A stretch of DNA of 64,000 nt from Macrococcus hajekii (GTDB lineage Bacteria; Bacillota; Bacilli; Staphylococcales; Staphylococcaceae). Within the stretch, counting starts at the first letter, position 1; each line of letters begins with the position of its first letter. Both the position numbers and the translations under genes were made by a program. Under the pieces are notes generated by a model, which ran no database searches, had not been told where the DNA came from, and worked only from the letters and a program-made list of their open reading frames with translations. Of this stretch, positions 43,601 to 54,214 are shown piece after piece. The DNA is taken from NCBI RefSeq assembly GCF_004359505.1, contig NZ_SCWE01000004.1:62001-126000 (forward strand), read 5' to 3'.

Positions 43601-43774
43601 ATGAAAACAAATCATATCGCATTAATAGGCATCTTACTCACAAGCACGTGACTTGGGACACAGAGTAGGGCTGACAATACCACTTCACACCATATGATGC
43701 AGGATGACATGCATACGAAAGACCTGAACAAAGACAACATGATGGCTAAGGATGGAAGAAATCCAGCCATTTAA
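43601..43774 (+). pseudogene. Broken small exported Met/His-rich protein
   Basis: AAAGAGGAG precedes an ATG at 43601 that opens a signal-peptide-like stretch, MKTNHIALIGILLTST, interrupted by TGA at codon 17. Read through, it continues LGTQSRADNTTSHHMMQDDM and on to a TAA at 43774. That part is rich in Met, His, Asp and Lys (MMQDDMH, DNMMAKDG), like small copper- or silver-binding exported proteins. Its end overlaps the start of the kinase fragment in another frame. Probably a remnant; a sequencing error at the TGA is the alternative. Confidence 0.55.
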
Positions 43775-44096
43775 GCAAAATAAATCAGCACTTGAACGTA
43801 TTATCACGAATATCATTGATAATACACTGAAACTCTCAGCTCCCGGTACTGATATCAGAATTATAGCGATAGAAACACTTCATCAATCAATACAAATTAA
43901 AGTGATGGATGAAAGAAAAGGAATTGCAGCTGAAAATCTGAATCGCATCTTCGAAAGAATCTATCGAGTCGAGCATTCACGTAATCAGGCAACAGGTGGC
44001 TCAGGACTTGGCCTCTATATCGCCAAGACACTTGCTCATCAGATAGACGGAAGCATTACAGTGGATAGTCAGATAGTAAGGGTGACCGTATTCTAG
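43752..44096 (+). pseudogene. Sensor histidine kinase remnant (C-terminal HATPase only)
   Basis: A 114-residue frame matching only the ATPase domain of an OmpR-class sensor kinase: N-box-like IITNIIDNTLKLSAPGTDI, G1-like VMDERKGIAAENLNRIFERIYRVEHSRN and G2 TGGSGLGLYIAKTLAHQIDGSI. The G1 motif should read DxGxGI but has DERKGI, so the first Gly is lost. No sensor, membrane or phosphoacceptor-His domain and no response regulator gene adjoin it. The upstream join runs straight into the broken Met/His-rich frame, consistent with a deletion. No convincing ribosome site. An imperfect 20-bp repeat follows. Confidence 0.75.
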
Positions 44097-44239
44097 AATT
44101 TCCTAAGAAATAATCAGTAGAAAAGGAGGACTTGAATTATTAACAAAATAGCTAATTTAATAAGTCAGAAAATGAGTTAAAAGCGTTATAATGATAGTTG
44201 AATTGTCACTCATCTTTTCTGAAAGAAGGTTTTATTTTG

Positions 44240-45652
44240 ATGAACACTAAAGCTTTATGGAAGTTTATTGTCCCTCTCGCAATCGGAATTATATTCTGGT
44301 TATTGACCCCTATGAGACCAGCTGCTGTTTCCGTTGCAGGTTGGCATATGCTTACTATTTTCATGGCTACTATTATAGGATGTATTCTCCAACCTCTGCC
44401 TATCGGGGCAATTAGTATACTCGGTTTCACTGCAGCAGTTTTATCCCGGACTCTAGATATTGATACCGCTATTGCCGGTTTCGGTAATCCGAGTATCTGG
44501 CTGATTGCTATTGCCTTTTTTATTTCGCGTGGTTTTATCAAAACGGGTCTTGGTCGTCGTGTTGCTTTACTGTTCGTGAAACTATTCGGCAAAAAAACAT
44601 TAGGACTCGCTTACTCCCTGCTCAGCGTCGACTTATTACTCGCTCCTGCTACTCCAAGTAACACAGCGCGTGCAGGGGGTATCATGTTCCCGATCATCAA
44701 TTCACTTTCTCGTTCATTCGGCTCAAAACCTGAGGAAAACACGGAACGAAAAGTCGGAAGTTTTCTGACTTTCACTGAGTTCCATGCCAATATCATTACA
44801 TCAGCCATGTTCCTGACGGCTATGGCAGGTAATCCGCTTGCACAGTCACTCGCTAAATCACAAGGGATTCATATTACTTGGATGAACTGGTTCACAGCGG
44901 CTGTCGTTCCGGGTCTTATCTGTCTGATTGTCGTTCCCTTTATCATCTATAAAGTCTATCCACCTGAAATTAAAGAAACACCTAATGCTAAACAATGGGC
45001 GCAAGGTGAATTGGATGACATGGGACCTCTATCCCGTCCTGAAATCTATATGGGGATTGCTTTCTTAACAGCACTTATTCTCTGGATGTCCGGGACGGCG
45101 CTCGGCATCCATGCAACAACAGCCGCATTTATTACACTAGTGATCCTCCTTCTCACTCAAGTGCTGACGTGGAATGACGTCTTACTGGAAAAAGGTGCAT
45201 GGGATACGCTCATCTGGTTCTCAGTCCTTGTGATGATGGCAGATCAACTTAATAAACTCGGATTTATACCTTGGCTAAGTAAAGCTATATCGACAAGTCT
45301 CGGTGGTTTCAGCTGGCCAATCGTATTGTTATTACTACTTCTATTTTACTTTTATTCACACTATCTGTTCGCCAGTTCAACGGCACACGTCAGTGCGATG
45401 TACGCAGCCTTACTTGCCGTTGCGATATCAGCAGGTGCACCACCATTACTCAGTGCCCTTCTGCTCGGATTCTTCGGTAATCTGATGGCATCCACGACTC
45501 ACTACAGTAGTGGCCCTGCACCTATCCTCTTCTCTTCAGGTTACGTTCGCCAGGGAGATTGGTGGAAACTAAATGCTATTCTCGCTATATTCTATATCAT
45601 CATGTGGGCAGGACTTGGTTCACTCTGGATGAAACTGATTGGCATTTATTAA
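44240..45652 (+). CDS. DASS-family anion transporter (2-oxoglutarate/malate type)
   Basis: A 470-residue, roughly 12-14 helix carrier of the divalent anion:sodium symporter family. Motifs: GFGNPSIWLIAIAFFISRGFIKTGLGRR, DLLLAPATPSNTARAGG (the SNT-type substrate loop) and FASSTAHVSAMYAALLAVAISAG, resembling plant DiT1 and Bacillus YflS. It moves C4/C5 dicarboxylates across the membrane. AAGG lies about ten bases before the ATG at 44240; the in-frame codon at 44198 would add an unlikely leader. Citrate or malate use would feed the TCA cycle, which is inference. Confidence 0.88.
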   Translation: MNTKALWKFIVPLAIGIIFWLLTPMRPAAVSVAGWHMLTIFMATIIGCILQPLPIGAISILGFTAAVLSRTLDIDTAIAGFGNPSIWLIAIAFFISRGFIKTGLGRRVALLFVKLFGKKTLGLAYSLLSVDLLLAPATPSNTARAGGIMFPIINSLSRSFGSKPEENTERKVGSFLTFTEFHANIITSAMFLTAMAGNPLAQSLAKSQGIHITWMNWFTAAVVPGLICLIVVPFIIYKVYPPEIKETPNAKQWAQGELDDMGPLSRPEIYMGIAFLTALILWMSGTALGIHATTAAFITLVILLLTQVLTWNDVLLEKGAWDTLIWFSVLVMMADQLNKLGFIPWLSKAISTSLGGFSWPIVLLLLLLFYFYSHYLFASSTAHVSAMYAALLAVAISAGAPPLLSALLLGFFGNLMASTTHYSSGPAPILFSSGYVRQGDWWKLNAILAIFYIIMWAGLGSLWMKLIGIY

Positions 45653-45717
45653 AATATAATTGTGACTACGATAATAGAGATGAATCAAACTTATCCTAAT
45701 TGAAAAGAGGTCATCCA

Positions 45718-45912
45718 ATGTTTGAAGATTATATTGTTCAAGCACTTGAAGAGAATAAATCTGTCATTATTAACATGGTGAAAGATAATCATGTTTTAAG
45801 CATCAAACAATTTGTAGAAGAAAGTGATGATATACTCGTTTTAGTTGATGTTTATAATGATGTTCAAATGATCATGAAACATAACATCAGTTCAGTAAAA
45901 ATCAGTCATTAA
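45718..45912 (+). CDS. Hypothetical protein, 64 residues
   Basis: A short acidic soluble protein (MFEDYIVQALEENKSVIIN..) with AGAGGT before the ATG at 45718 and a strong terminator right after. The alternation of hydrophobic and charged residues (SVIINMVKDNHVLSIKQFVE, DDILVLVDVYNDVQMIM) suggests a small beta-sheet fold. Family not recognised. Confidence 0.65.
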   Translation: MFEDYIVQALEENKSVIINMVKDNHVLSIKQFVEESDDILVLVDVYNDVQMIMKHNISSVKISH

Positions 45913-45923
45913 ACGTAAAAAAT

Positions 45924-45966
45924 AAAAACCACTTTTCAATGTACTCACAATTGAAAAGTGGTTTTT
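45924..45966. terminator. Bidirectional terminator
   Basis: AAAAACCACTTTTCAAT (45924-45940) pairs with its perfect complement at 45950-45966. It serves the 64-residue gene and groEL. Confidence 0.9.
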
Positions 45967-46005
45967 GTTTTAGCTAATTATGATAGAACTTTAAACTTGA
46001 TGATC

Positions 46006-47640
<1,635 letters not shown>

Positions 47641-47663
47641 TTATAATATAATTATTTAATTGA

Positions 47664-47948
47664 TTATTCTACGATTGCAAGTACATCATCTTCAGAGAGC
47701 ACTAAATATTTTGCATCTCCGATTTTCACTTCAGAGCCACCAAATGGTGAATAAATAATTTTGTCTCCTACTTTGACCTGCATCTCAGCACGTGTACCGT
47801 TATCCAGCAGACGACCTGGTCCTACTGCAGCCACAATACCTTCATTTGACTTTTCTTTTGCTGAATCTGTTAAGATAATCCCACTTGCTGTCTTTTGTTC
47901 CTGTTCTTTCATTTCTAAAATCACGTTGTTACCTAATGGTTTTAACAT
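47664..47948 (-). CDS. groES: 10 kDa co-chaperonin GroES
   Basis: A 94-residue lid of the GroEL chamber. Contains the mobile loop [15 protein letters not shown] preceded by [12 protein letters not shown], and the C-terminal [12 protein letters not shown]. Full length. GGAGG precedes the ATG, and a CIRCE element lies 25 bases further upstream. Confidence 0.99.
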   Translation of the reverse strand: MLKPLGNNVILEMKEQEQKTASGIILTDSAKEKSNEGIVAAVGPGRLLDNGTRAEMQVKVGDKIIYSPFGGSEVKIGDAKYLVLSEDDVLAIVE

Positions 47949-47973
47949 ATGAAATCCTCCTTAGTGGAATGTA

Positions 47974-48000
47974 TAAGCACTCGTTTATGTGAAGTGCTAA
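47974..48000. promoter_or_regulatory. CIRCE element (HrcA operator)
   Basis: TAAGCACTC (47974-47982), nine-base spacer, AAGTGCTAA (47992-48000). The consensus is TTAGCACTC-N9-GAGTGCTAA, so each arm has one mismatch. Regulation of groESL by HrcA is expected; hrcA is not in the window. Confidence 0.9.
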
Positions 48001-48116
48001 TATACTTATATATTAATCAAAGAAGGTCAAAATTGCAATCGATATGCTACATAAAATTTTCACTGCTGTCTTTTTTCCTGTACAATAATGATTATATTGA
48101 ATTAAAGGAGTTAACT

Positions 48117-48875
48117 ATGAAATTAAGTCGTCTATGGGCCGATATTTTAATTATTCTTGTCTATGCAGGGGCCCAGTTCTCATCTGTCATTCCTGCTATT
48201 ATTCATCATGATGAGCATTTAACTGCTGCCGAAATGATACCTAAGGTCATCCCATATATGATCGGGGGCTTTATCATCGCCAGTATTCTTACATTTTTCA
48301 TCAATAGAAGCATTAAGAATGAAACACAGCTTGAACGTTCGCGTAAAGAAAGATGGTTATATACTATTTTTTGGGTCATCGCTGGATTTTTTATGGCACT
48401 TATGGCTCAGGCGCTGATGAATATGATCAATGTCTATGTGCTGCATCAGCCGATTGAGAGTCAGAATACCAATAATATAATGAGCGTTGCAAAACAATAT
48501 CCACTTTTCATTATCATCGTTTCACTGGCAGGTCCGTTCTTAGAAGAATTTGTCTTCCGTAAAGTGATATTTGGTGAACTTTATGAATGGCTCCGTTTAC
48601 CACGCTGGGCTGCATTTTTAATCGCAGGTACTCTCAGTGGACTTGTTTTCGCTGCAGCTCATATGGACTTTGATCATACATTGATTTATCTCGGTATGGC
48701 CTTTGTATTTGCTGGTTTATACGTTGCAACGCGTCGTATCATCGTTCCTATTCTTGCTCATATGGCTATGAATTCATTCGTCGTTATCATGCAGTTCGCA
48801 TTAGGTGATAAAATCAATGAAGCTGCTGAGCAACTGAAAGAAACCAGTCAATTGATTATTCATTTAATATTTTAA
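48117..48875 (+). CDS. CPBP-family intramembrane protease (MroQ/YdiL-like)
   Basis: A 252-residue integral membrane protein of the CAAX/CPBP (Abi) family. Catalytic motifs: EEFVFRKVIFGELY (EExxxR), LVFAAAHMDF (FxxxH-like) and VPILAHMAMNSFVV (HxxxN). It has about eight membrane helices, and the start at 48117 follows AAAGGAG. Divergent from groESL, the arrangement seen for S. aureus MroQ, which affects the agr peptide pathway, and for Bacillus YdiL. Substrate here unknown. Confidence 0.88.
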   Translation: MKLSRLWADILIILVYAGAQFSSVIPAIIHHDEHLTAAEMIPKVIPYMIGGFIIASILTFFINRSIKNETQLERSRKERWLYTIFWVIAGFFMALMAQALMNMINVYVLHQPIESQNTNNIMSVAKQYPLFIIIVSLAGPFLEEFVFRKVIFGELYEWLRLPRWAAFLIAGTLSGLVFAAAHMDFDHTLIYLGMAFVFAGLYVATRRIIVPILAHMAMNSFVVIMQFALGDKINEAAEQLKETSQLIIHLIF

Positions 48876-48923
48876 AGACAAAAACAAGAGCAGGATATTT
48901 GAATCCTGCTCTTGTTTTTGTCT
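48876..48923. terminator. Long bidirectional terminator
   Basis: A 21-bp perfect inverted repeat, 48876-48896 and 48903-48923, with an ATTTGA loop and inner arms GAGCAGGAT/ATCCTGCTC. Confidence 0.9.
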
Positions 48924-48924
48924 G

Positions 48925-50364
48925 TTAGTAGCGTTTTACGCCCCATAATCTTTCTTCGCAGCGTTCAATAATGGTGCGCAATGCTTTAATACGTGCCGCT
49001 TTTTTATTATTAGCCGGTACGATGATCCATGGTGCTTCGTCTGTTGATGTTTTTTCAATCATATCTTTACTCGCTTCCAGATAAACGTCCCATTTCTCAC
49101 GATTACGCCAGTCTTCATCTGTAATTTTCCATTGTTTTTCAAGTGTATCCTGTCGTTCTTCAAAACGTTTCAACTGTTCATCCTTATCCAGTACCAGGAA
49201 GAATTTAATAACAATTGCGCCTTCCAGTGTCAGCGCTTTCTCAAAGTCATTGATTTCATCATATGCACGCTGCCATTCTTCCGTTGAAGCAAATCCTTCA
49301 ACCCGCTCGACAAGCACGCGACCATACCAGCTGCGATCAAATATTTCAATATGTCCGGTACGGGGAATCTGTGTAGCAAAGCGCCATAGATAATGATAGC
49401 TGAGCTCTGTCTCAGTAGGTGCTGAGATGGCATTCACTTCGTAGCCGGTTGGATCCAGACTTTCACGCACACGTTTAATATTGCCACCTTTACCCGCTGC
49501 ATCCATCCCTTCATATACGAGAATAAGCGGAATTTTACGTTCATATAGTGCATATTGCAGTTCACGCATCCGCTGCTGAAGTTCAGGCAGCAGGTCTTTA
49601 TAGTCGCTTTTAGACATCTCGTCTTCTGTATCTTCAAATAAGTCGGTCTTAAAGTCGTCCGAGAATTTACCGTCTATTTTTTTATTCTCTTCTTTTTTCT
49701 TTTTATCTTTTAGTGCCTGCTCAAGTTCATCAATCAATAACTCATACATTTCATTGACCGCTTGACCTCGCTCAGTATAATTGATGGTGTGCCACGGGGC
49801 GATATCTTTTGTTTCTTTGATGAGATGCTTTAACTCCTCAGTATAGATTTTAGTTGGAATAGCATTCTCGTATTCCTGCGCTTTCCATCTTGTCAGCGGA
49901 TTCTCCTTCGTCTGCTGAATATGTTCCTGTCGCTTCTCTTCTTTTACTTCGACATTAAACTTGATAATTCGATATCCATCATTCAGCAGCATCTGCTCAA
50001 AACCTTTGATTTCTGAAAGCAGTTTATGGTGATCCTTAAAAATATCCGGCTTCAGATTATGGTATTTATAATCAATTAAGTTTGCATACCAGCTACGGAA
50101 AAAGAGCGTCAGATCACCTTTTTTAGGCAGGTTCTTCCAGTATGGAAATAGAAAAGGCATACGTAAGTCCTCTTCTGACGGTGTTTTTGTAGCATAGAAA
50201 TGTGTATATTTTGCATCCAGTGCAAGAAGCAGTTCATTTGATAGTCTGGATTTCCCTGATGCAGTTACCCCTTCGAATAATACCATCACTGGAATACCTG
50301 CTTCATGCGTCTGTCTGACGAGTTCCGCCAGCTTCAATTCTAATTTTTCATCAATCTTTGTCAT
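48925..50364 (-). CDS. Two-domain PPK2, polyphosphate:AMP phosphotransferase type
   Basis: Class II PPK2 with two fused P-loop domains in 479 residues. The C-terminal domain looks fully active: EGMDAAGKGGNIKRVRESLDPTGYEV (Walker A plus lid), FDRSWYGRVLVERVEGF (Asp of Walker B and lid arginines). The N-terminal domain has a Walker A (FEGVTASGKSRLSNELL) but its second motif reads LFFRSWYANLIDY, with Phe in place of Asp, so it is probably inactive. Class II enzymes phosphorylate AMP from polyphosphate, giving ADP. The ATG at 50364 follows AAAGGAGG; upstream codons of the frame are untranslated leader. Confidence 0.88.
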   Translation of the reverse strand: MTKIDEKLELKLAELVRQTHEAGIPVMVLFEGVTASGKSRLSNELLLALDAKYTHFYATKTPSEEDLRMPFLFPYWKNLPKKGDLTLFFRSWYANLIDYKYHNLKPDIFKDHHKLLSEIKGFEQMLLNDGYRIIKFNVEVKEEKRQEHIQQTKENPLTRWKAQEYENAIPTKIYTEELKHLIKETKDIAPWHTINYTERGQAVNEMYELLIDELEQALKDKKKKEENKKIDGKFSDDFKTDLFEDTEDEMSKSDYKDLLPELQQRMRELQYALYERKIPLILVYEGMDAAGKGGNIKRVRESLDPTGYEVNAISAPTETELSYHYLWRFATQIPRTGHIEIFDRSWYGRVLVERVEGFASTEEWQRAYDEINDFEKALTLEGAIVIKFFLVLDKDEQLKRFEERQDTLEKQWKITDEDWRNREKWDVYLEASKDMIEKTSTDEAPWIIVPANNKKAARIKALRTIIERCEERLWGVKRY

Positions 50365-50476
50365 GCCATTCTCCTCCTTTGTCATTACAATACTGTTCCC
50401 CAATTTTATTCATAGATGTGTCTTAATTTAACAGAATATTGTAATATTAAATCAAGCATACACAAGGAGGAATATT

Positions 50477-52171
50477 ATGACAACATTCAAAGACTTTCAG
50501 TATCAGCGTCCTGATCTGAACCAAGCACGTCAAACGGTCGATGAACTACTTGAACAGTTCAGACAAGCGACCAGCGCGGAACAACAGATTCAGCTTATCA
50601 GTGACATCAATGACATCAGAAAAGACATTGATACGAACTTGAATATCGCTTATAGCCGTGCATCAATAGATACGAGCGACCAGTATTATTCAGATGAGCG
50701 CGATTACTTCGATGACAATGGTGCTAAAATAGTGGCGATTGATGCTGTCTATTTTGAAGCATTATTAACCAGCGAATATCGTGAAGAATTAGAGTCCCAT
50801 TATGGTAAGCAATTGTTCGATTTAGCCTACAACGTCGTTCATTCTTACTCTGATGAAGTAGAAGAATTAATCAATCAGGAGAATAAATTAAGCAGTGACT
50901 ATTCAAAACTTATCGCAAGTGCTCAAATACAATTTGACGGCAAAGAACTGACACTTGCACAGATGTCGCCTTATACACAATCACCTGATAGAGAAACGCG
51001 TATCGCCGCAACACAAGCTGTTCAAGGATTCATGGGTGAGCATCTCGATGATATTGATGCTATTTATGACCAACTCGTTAAAGTACGACATCAGATTGCC
51101 CTGACATTAGGATTCGATAATTTTATTGAACTCGGTTATATGCGTATGCAGCGAATCGATTATAATCAGGAAATGGTGGCTAGTTTCCGCAGACAGATCG
51201 AAGAATTTGTCGTACCTGTTGCGAACCGTCTCTACGAGCAGCAGGCTGAGCGGATTGGTGTGGATAAGCTTAAGTTCTATGATGAAGGGATTATGTTCCT
51301 AAACGGAAATGAAGACCCGAAAGACAGTGCTGAAGTTATTCTGGAGAACGGTCGTAAAATGTATCATGAACTGAGCCCTGAGACAGACGAATTCTATCAA
51401 TACATGATGGAACACGAGTTATTTGATGTTATTGCTAAAAAAGGTAAGGAAGGCGGTGGTTACTGTACTTATATCGATCGTTACCGTGCACCTTTCATCT
51501 TTGCGAACTTCAATACGACAGATCATGACATCACTGTTCTGACTCATGAAGCAGGACACGCTTTCCAGGTATATTCATCACGCGATGTTGAAGTGCCTGA
51601 TTATATCTGGCCGACACATGAAGCATGTGAAATTCATTCCATGAGTATGGAGTTCTTCACCTATCCATGGCTCGACCTTTTCTTCAGCAATGCCGATAAG
51701 TTTAAATACAAACACTTAACAGATGCAATTCAGTTCCTGCCATACGGTGTCGCAGTCGATGAATTTCAGCATGGCATCTATGAAAACCCTGAATTAACAC
51801 CTAGTGAACGCCGCAGTTTATGGAAATCTATCGAAGAGAAATATTTACCTCATCGTGATTATGATGGCATTATGCCAATTGCTGACGGTTCATATTGGCA
51901 TCGCCAAGGTCATATCTTCAATTCACCGTTCTATTATATTGATTACACATTAGCACAAGTATGTGCATTCCAATTTTTCAGACGCAGCAGACAAGATTTC
52001 GCCTCTGCATGGCAAGATTATTTACATCTCTGCCACTTAGGTGGATCACTGCCATTCAATGCTCTGGTTGACGAAGCGAATCTTGCTTCACCTTTCGGTA
52101 CAGGAACACTGAAAGATATTATGGTCTATTTAGAAAATTATATTGAACATATTGATGCATCAGAATTTTAA
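50477..52171 (+). CDS. pepF: Oligoendopeptidase, M3 (PepF) family
   Basis: A 564-residue cytosolic zinc peptidase. The active site is VLTHEAGHAFQVYSS (HExGH), with the third ligand Glu in PTHEACEIHSMSMEFFTYPW. It is close in size to the M3B oligoendopeptidase F group. The start follows AAGGAGG. It degrades short peptides. A hairpin terminator follows at 52186-52224. Confidence 0.93.
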   Translation: MTTFKDFQYQRPDLNQARQTVDELLEQFRQATSAEQQIQLISDINDIRKDIDTNLNIAYSRASIDTSDQYYSDERDYFDDNGAKIVAIDAVYFEALLTSEYREELESHYGKQLFDLAYNVVHSYSDEVEELINQENKLSSDYSKLIASAQIQFDGKELTLAQMSPYTQSPDRETRIAATQAVQGFMGEHLDDIDAIYDQLVKVRHQIALTLGFDNFIELGYMRMQRIDYNQEMVASFRRQIEEFVVPVANRLYEQQAERIGVDKLKFYDEGIMFLNGNEDPKDSAEVILENGRKMYHELSPETDEFYQYMMEHELFDVIAKKGKEGGGYCTYIDRYRAPFIFANFNTTDHDITVLTHEAGHAFQVYSSRDVEVPDYIWPTHEACEIHSMSMEFFTYPWLDLFFSNADKFKYKHLTDAIQFLPYGVAVDEFQHGIYENPELTPSERRSLWKSIEEKYLPHRDYDGIMPIADGSYWHRQGHIFNSPFYYIDYTLAQVCAFQFFRRSRQDFASAWQDYLHLCHLGGSLPFNALVDEANLASPFGTGTLKDIMVYLENYIEHIDASEF

Positions 52172-52185
52172 GTTATATATTCATA

Positions 52186-52224
52186 GAAAACAGGCACGCA
52201 AAATAGCTTTGTGTGCCTGTTTTC
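52186..52224. terminator. Bidirectional terminator
   Basis: GAAAACAGGCACGCAAA (52186-52202) pairs with TTTGTGTGCCTGTTTTC (52208-52224), one G-U. Confidence 0.88.
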
Positions 52225-52230
52225 CCTGTA

Positions 52231-53145
52231 TCATTGATGCTGTGATTTAAAACGTGAAAGGATGAGAAGTACTAGACCGCCTAGCATCAGGCTGAGTATA
52301 ACTAAGTAAGATTGATCTTCTCCAGTGTCAGGTAAAAGGTGAAGCTGATCTTTCTTTTTCTTCTCTTCTTTTTTATCTTTAACGGCTGTTTTATCTTTTT
52401 GCTTAATGTCTTTCGTTACAACAGCATTAACCTGTCTATCAAGATTCTGATAAAACTTTTCAGAAGAAGCTGGATGAAACTTACCGACTTTAATATCACC
52501 TGGCTGGTGTTGTGAAGTGACTGTTTCTTCTGCTGCCGGTTGTTCTGTCAGTTCGACTTCAGATTCTCCTTCTACCGTATTAACTTCTATGGATGGTATT
52601 TCTGAGGTCGCTACTTCTGTAGATACTTCTGGTTGCACCTTTTCTACTGTATCCGACTCTGCCGGTGGTTCTTCTGTTGTCAGCACTTCTATTTGAGGTA
52701 GCTCAGTTGATGGTGCAGCAGTGATAGACTGTTCTGCTGTCGGTTCATTTATAGTTTCTGTCAATGGGATCGGGGACGGCGCTGCTGGCTCTACTGTAGA
52801 TGGTTCAAGTGGCAATGGTTGAATAACAGTTTCATAAGATAGAGGTGGTTCTCCTACTTGTTCTGATGTCTGTTCTTCAGTTACCGGCTGCTCGGTTGTT
52901 AACACTTCAGTGGCCGGCTGTTCAGTCACAGGCTGTTCAGTGGTCTGTTCTTCAGTTACCGGCTGTTCAGTGTTCTGTTTTTCAGTCGTGGGCTGTTCTA
53001 TTGTATCCGGCGGCATTTCAGCAGAAATAATTTCTATCGTTTCATCAGCTGAATTAGTGCCGATAGGATTTGCAGCATCAGCATACGTTGTACCAGTGAC
53101 AGTCAGGGCAAGGAGCGTAATTGATGTTAGCATAAATTTATTCAT
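52231..53145 (-). CDS. LPXTG cell-wall-anchored protein, Thr/Glu/Pro repeat-rich
   Basis: A 304-residue surface protein. Signal peptide MNKFMLTSITLLALTVTG, cleaved near YADA. About 200 residues follow of degenerate TEQPVTEEQT-type repeats in the middle of the protein, then a Lys-rich stretch (DIKQKDKTAVKDKKEEKKKK), the sorting signal LPDTG (in LLPDTGEDQ), a hydrophobic span and a short basic tail. AGGAGG precedes the ATG at 53145. No folded domain is visible. It resembles the 20.4 kb LPXTG protein in build, but the repeats are different. Confidence 0.85.
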   Translation of the reverse strand: MNKFMLTSITLLALTVTGTTYADAANPIGTNSADETIEIISAEMPPDTIEQPTTEKQNTEQPVTEEQTTEQPVTEQPATEVLTTEQPVTEEQTSEQVGEPPLSYETVIQPLPLEPSTVEPAAPSPIPLTETINEPTAEQSITAAPSTELPQIEVLTTEEPPAESDTVEKVQPEVSTEVATSEIPSIEVNTVEGESEVELTEQPAAEETVTSQHQPGDIKVGKFHPASSEKFYQNLDRQVNAVVTKDIKQKDKTAVKDKKEEKKKKDQLHLLPDTGEDQSYLVILSLMLGGLVLLILSRFKSQHQ

Positions 53146-53265
53146 ATAAGTCCTCCTGGTTCTATTAATTATCATTATAGCGAAGAAAATGAATTAAAAC
53201 GTTTAATGTTAAATACTGTAACCAAGTCTTAATAAATATTATCTCTATGAAATCTTTATAAATAC

Positions 53266-53295
53266 TTTGCATAAATCATTTCTATGTAGTATAAT
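53266..53295 (+). promoter_or_regulatory. Candidate promoter of the VOC/nitroreductase operon
   Basis: TTTGCA (53266-53271), 18-bp spacer, TATAAT (53290-53295). No clear YodB- or MhqR-type palindrome was found upstream. Confidence 0.5.
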
Positions 53296-53333
53296 AATTA
53301 TATTAGATATATAAAATATATTAGGAGGGTGTT

Positions 53334-54191
53334 ATGGATAGCAAATTTTTTACGAAGGATACACATATAGGTGCGGTTCATCTGAATGTTAATTTCCTTG
53401 AAAACAGCATTCGATTTTACAATGAAATATTAGGGATGGATGTTCTGGAGCAGAATGAAACTTATACTTCTCTTGGTGTAGCCAATCGTCCGCTTATTTA
53501 TCTTTATGAAACTCAGATAAGACGTGAAAGTGGTCAAGCAGGACTTTATCATCTGGCTATCCTTGTTCCGTCCCGTACAGAGCTCGGCAATATCTTCAAT
53601 CATCTTATCCAGATTCAATATCCGCTTGCAGGCGCGAGTGATCATGATGTTTCAGAAGCCATCTACCTGCAGGATCCTGAAGGTAATGGCATTGAAATAT
53701 ATCGCGATCTTCCAACAGCCGAATGGACTTATGCAGACAATGGATTCATTACGATGGGCACTGTAGAAATGGATTACCAAGGTGTGCTTGACGCCAAGGA
53801 TGGTAAACCTTTTACGACGCTCCATCCCGATACTGTCATGGGTCATATTCATTTATCAGTTCAAGATATACCATCATCTATTGAGTTTTATAAAGATATC
53901 TTTGGTATGGATCTCATGCTTCTATACGGACCACAAGCTGCCTTTATGAGTGCAGCAGGATACCATCATCACCTCGGTATGAATGTATGGCAGCATGCTC
54001 ACTCCAAACCATCTCTTGATGCACCGGGTCTTAGAAAGTTTGAGATCAATATCCCTAATCAGGAAGATTTCGAATACTTTAAAGAACAAGTTGCCGCTAA
54101 AGGAATCAGCACTGAAAAAGACGGCGATTCTGAGATATTAAGAGATCCAAACGGTATCGGTATTCGCGTTATGTACCAAAAACAAGACTAA
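53334..54191 (+). CDS. VOC-family ring-cleaving dioxygenase-like protein (CatE/MhqE-like)
   Basis: A 285-residue protein with two vicinal-oxygen-chelate modules. Module 1 (residues 12-135) has AVHLNVNFLENSIRFYNEILGMD and IYLQDPEGNGIEIYRD. Module 2 (about 160-280) has MGHIHLSVQDIPSSIEFYKDIFGMD and ILRDPNGIGIRVM, with His and Glu metal ligands in the usual places. This matches extradiol dioxygenases such as CatE/MhqE, which act on quinone-derived catechols. TTAGGAGGG precedes the ATG, and the next gene is a nitroreductase in the same operon. Confidence 0.85.
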   Translation: MDSKFFTKDTHIGAVHLNVNFLENSIRFYNEILGMDVLEQNETYTSLGVANRPLIYLYETQIRRESGQAGLYHLAILVPSRTELGNIFNHLIQIQYPLAGASDHDVSEAIYLQDPEGNGIEIYRDLPTAEWTYADNGFITMGTVEMDYQGVLDAKDGKPFTTLHPDTVMGHIHLSVQDIPSSIEFYKDIFGMDLMLLYGPQAAFMSAAGYHHHLGMNVWQHAHSKPSLDAPGLRKFEINIPNQEDFEYFKEQVAAKGISTEKDGDSEILRDPNGIGIRVMYQKQD

Positions 54192-54214
54192 AAAATTAAC
54201 TGGAGGAATGAAAA

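Larger units (their letters stand above)
43467..44118. repeat. Imperfect 20-bp direct repeats flanking the decayed sensor locus
   Basis: TTTCCTTAAAAATAATCAGT at 43467-43486 and TTTCCTAAGAAATAATCAGT at 44099-44118 differ at two positions. They bound the pseudogene region on each side. Confidence 0.6.

Noticed and set aside
43649-43651. TGA as a selenocysteine or recoding codon in the Met/His-rich frame
   Set aside because: No selenocysteine machinery or stem-loop is visible, and the neighbouring kinase is clearly decayed, so a nonsense mutation is simpler.
44099-44240. A small gene or riboswitch between the kinase remnant and the DASS carrier
   Set aside because: No frame with a ribosome site beyond the carrier's own, and no recognisable RNA fold by eye.
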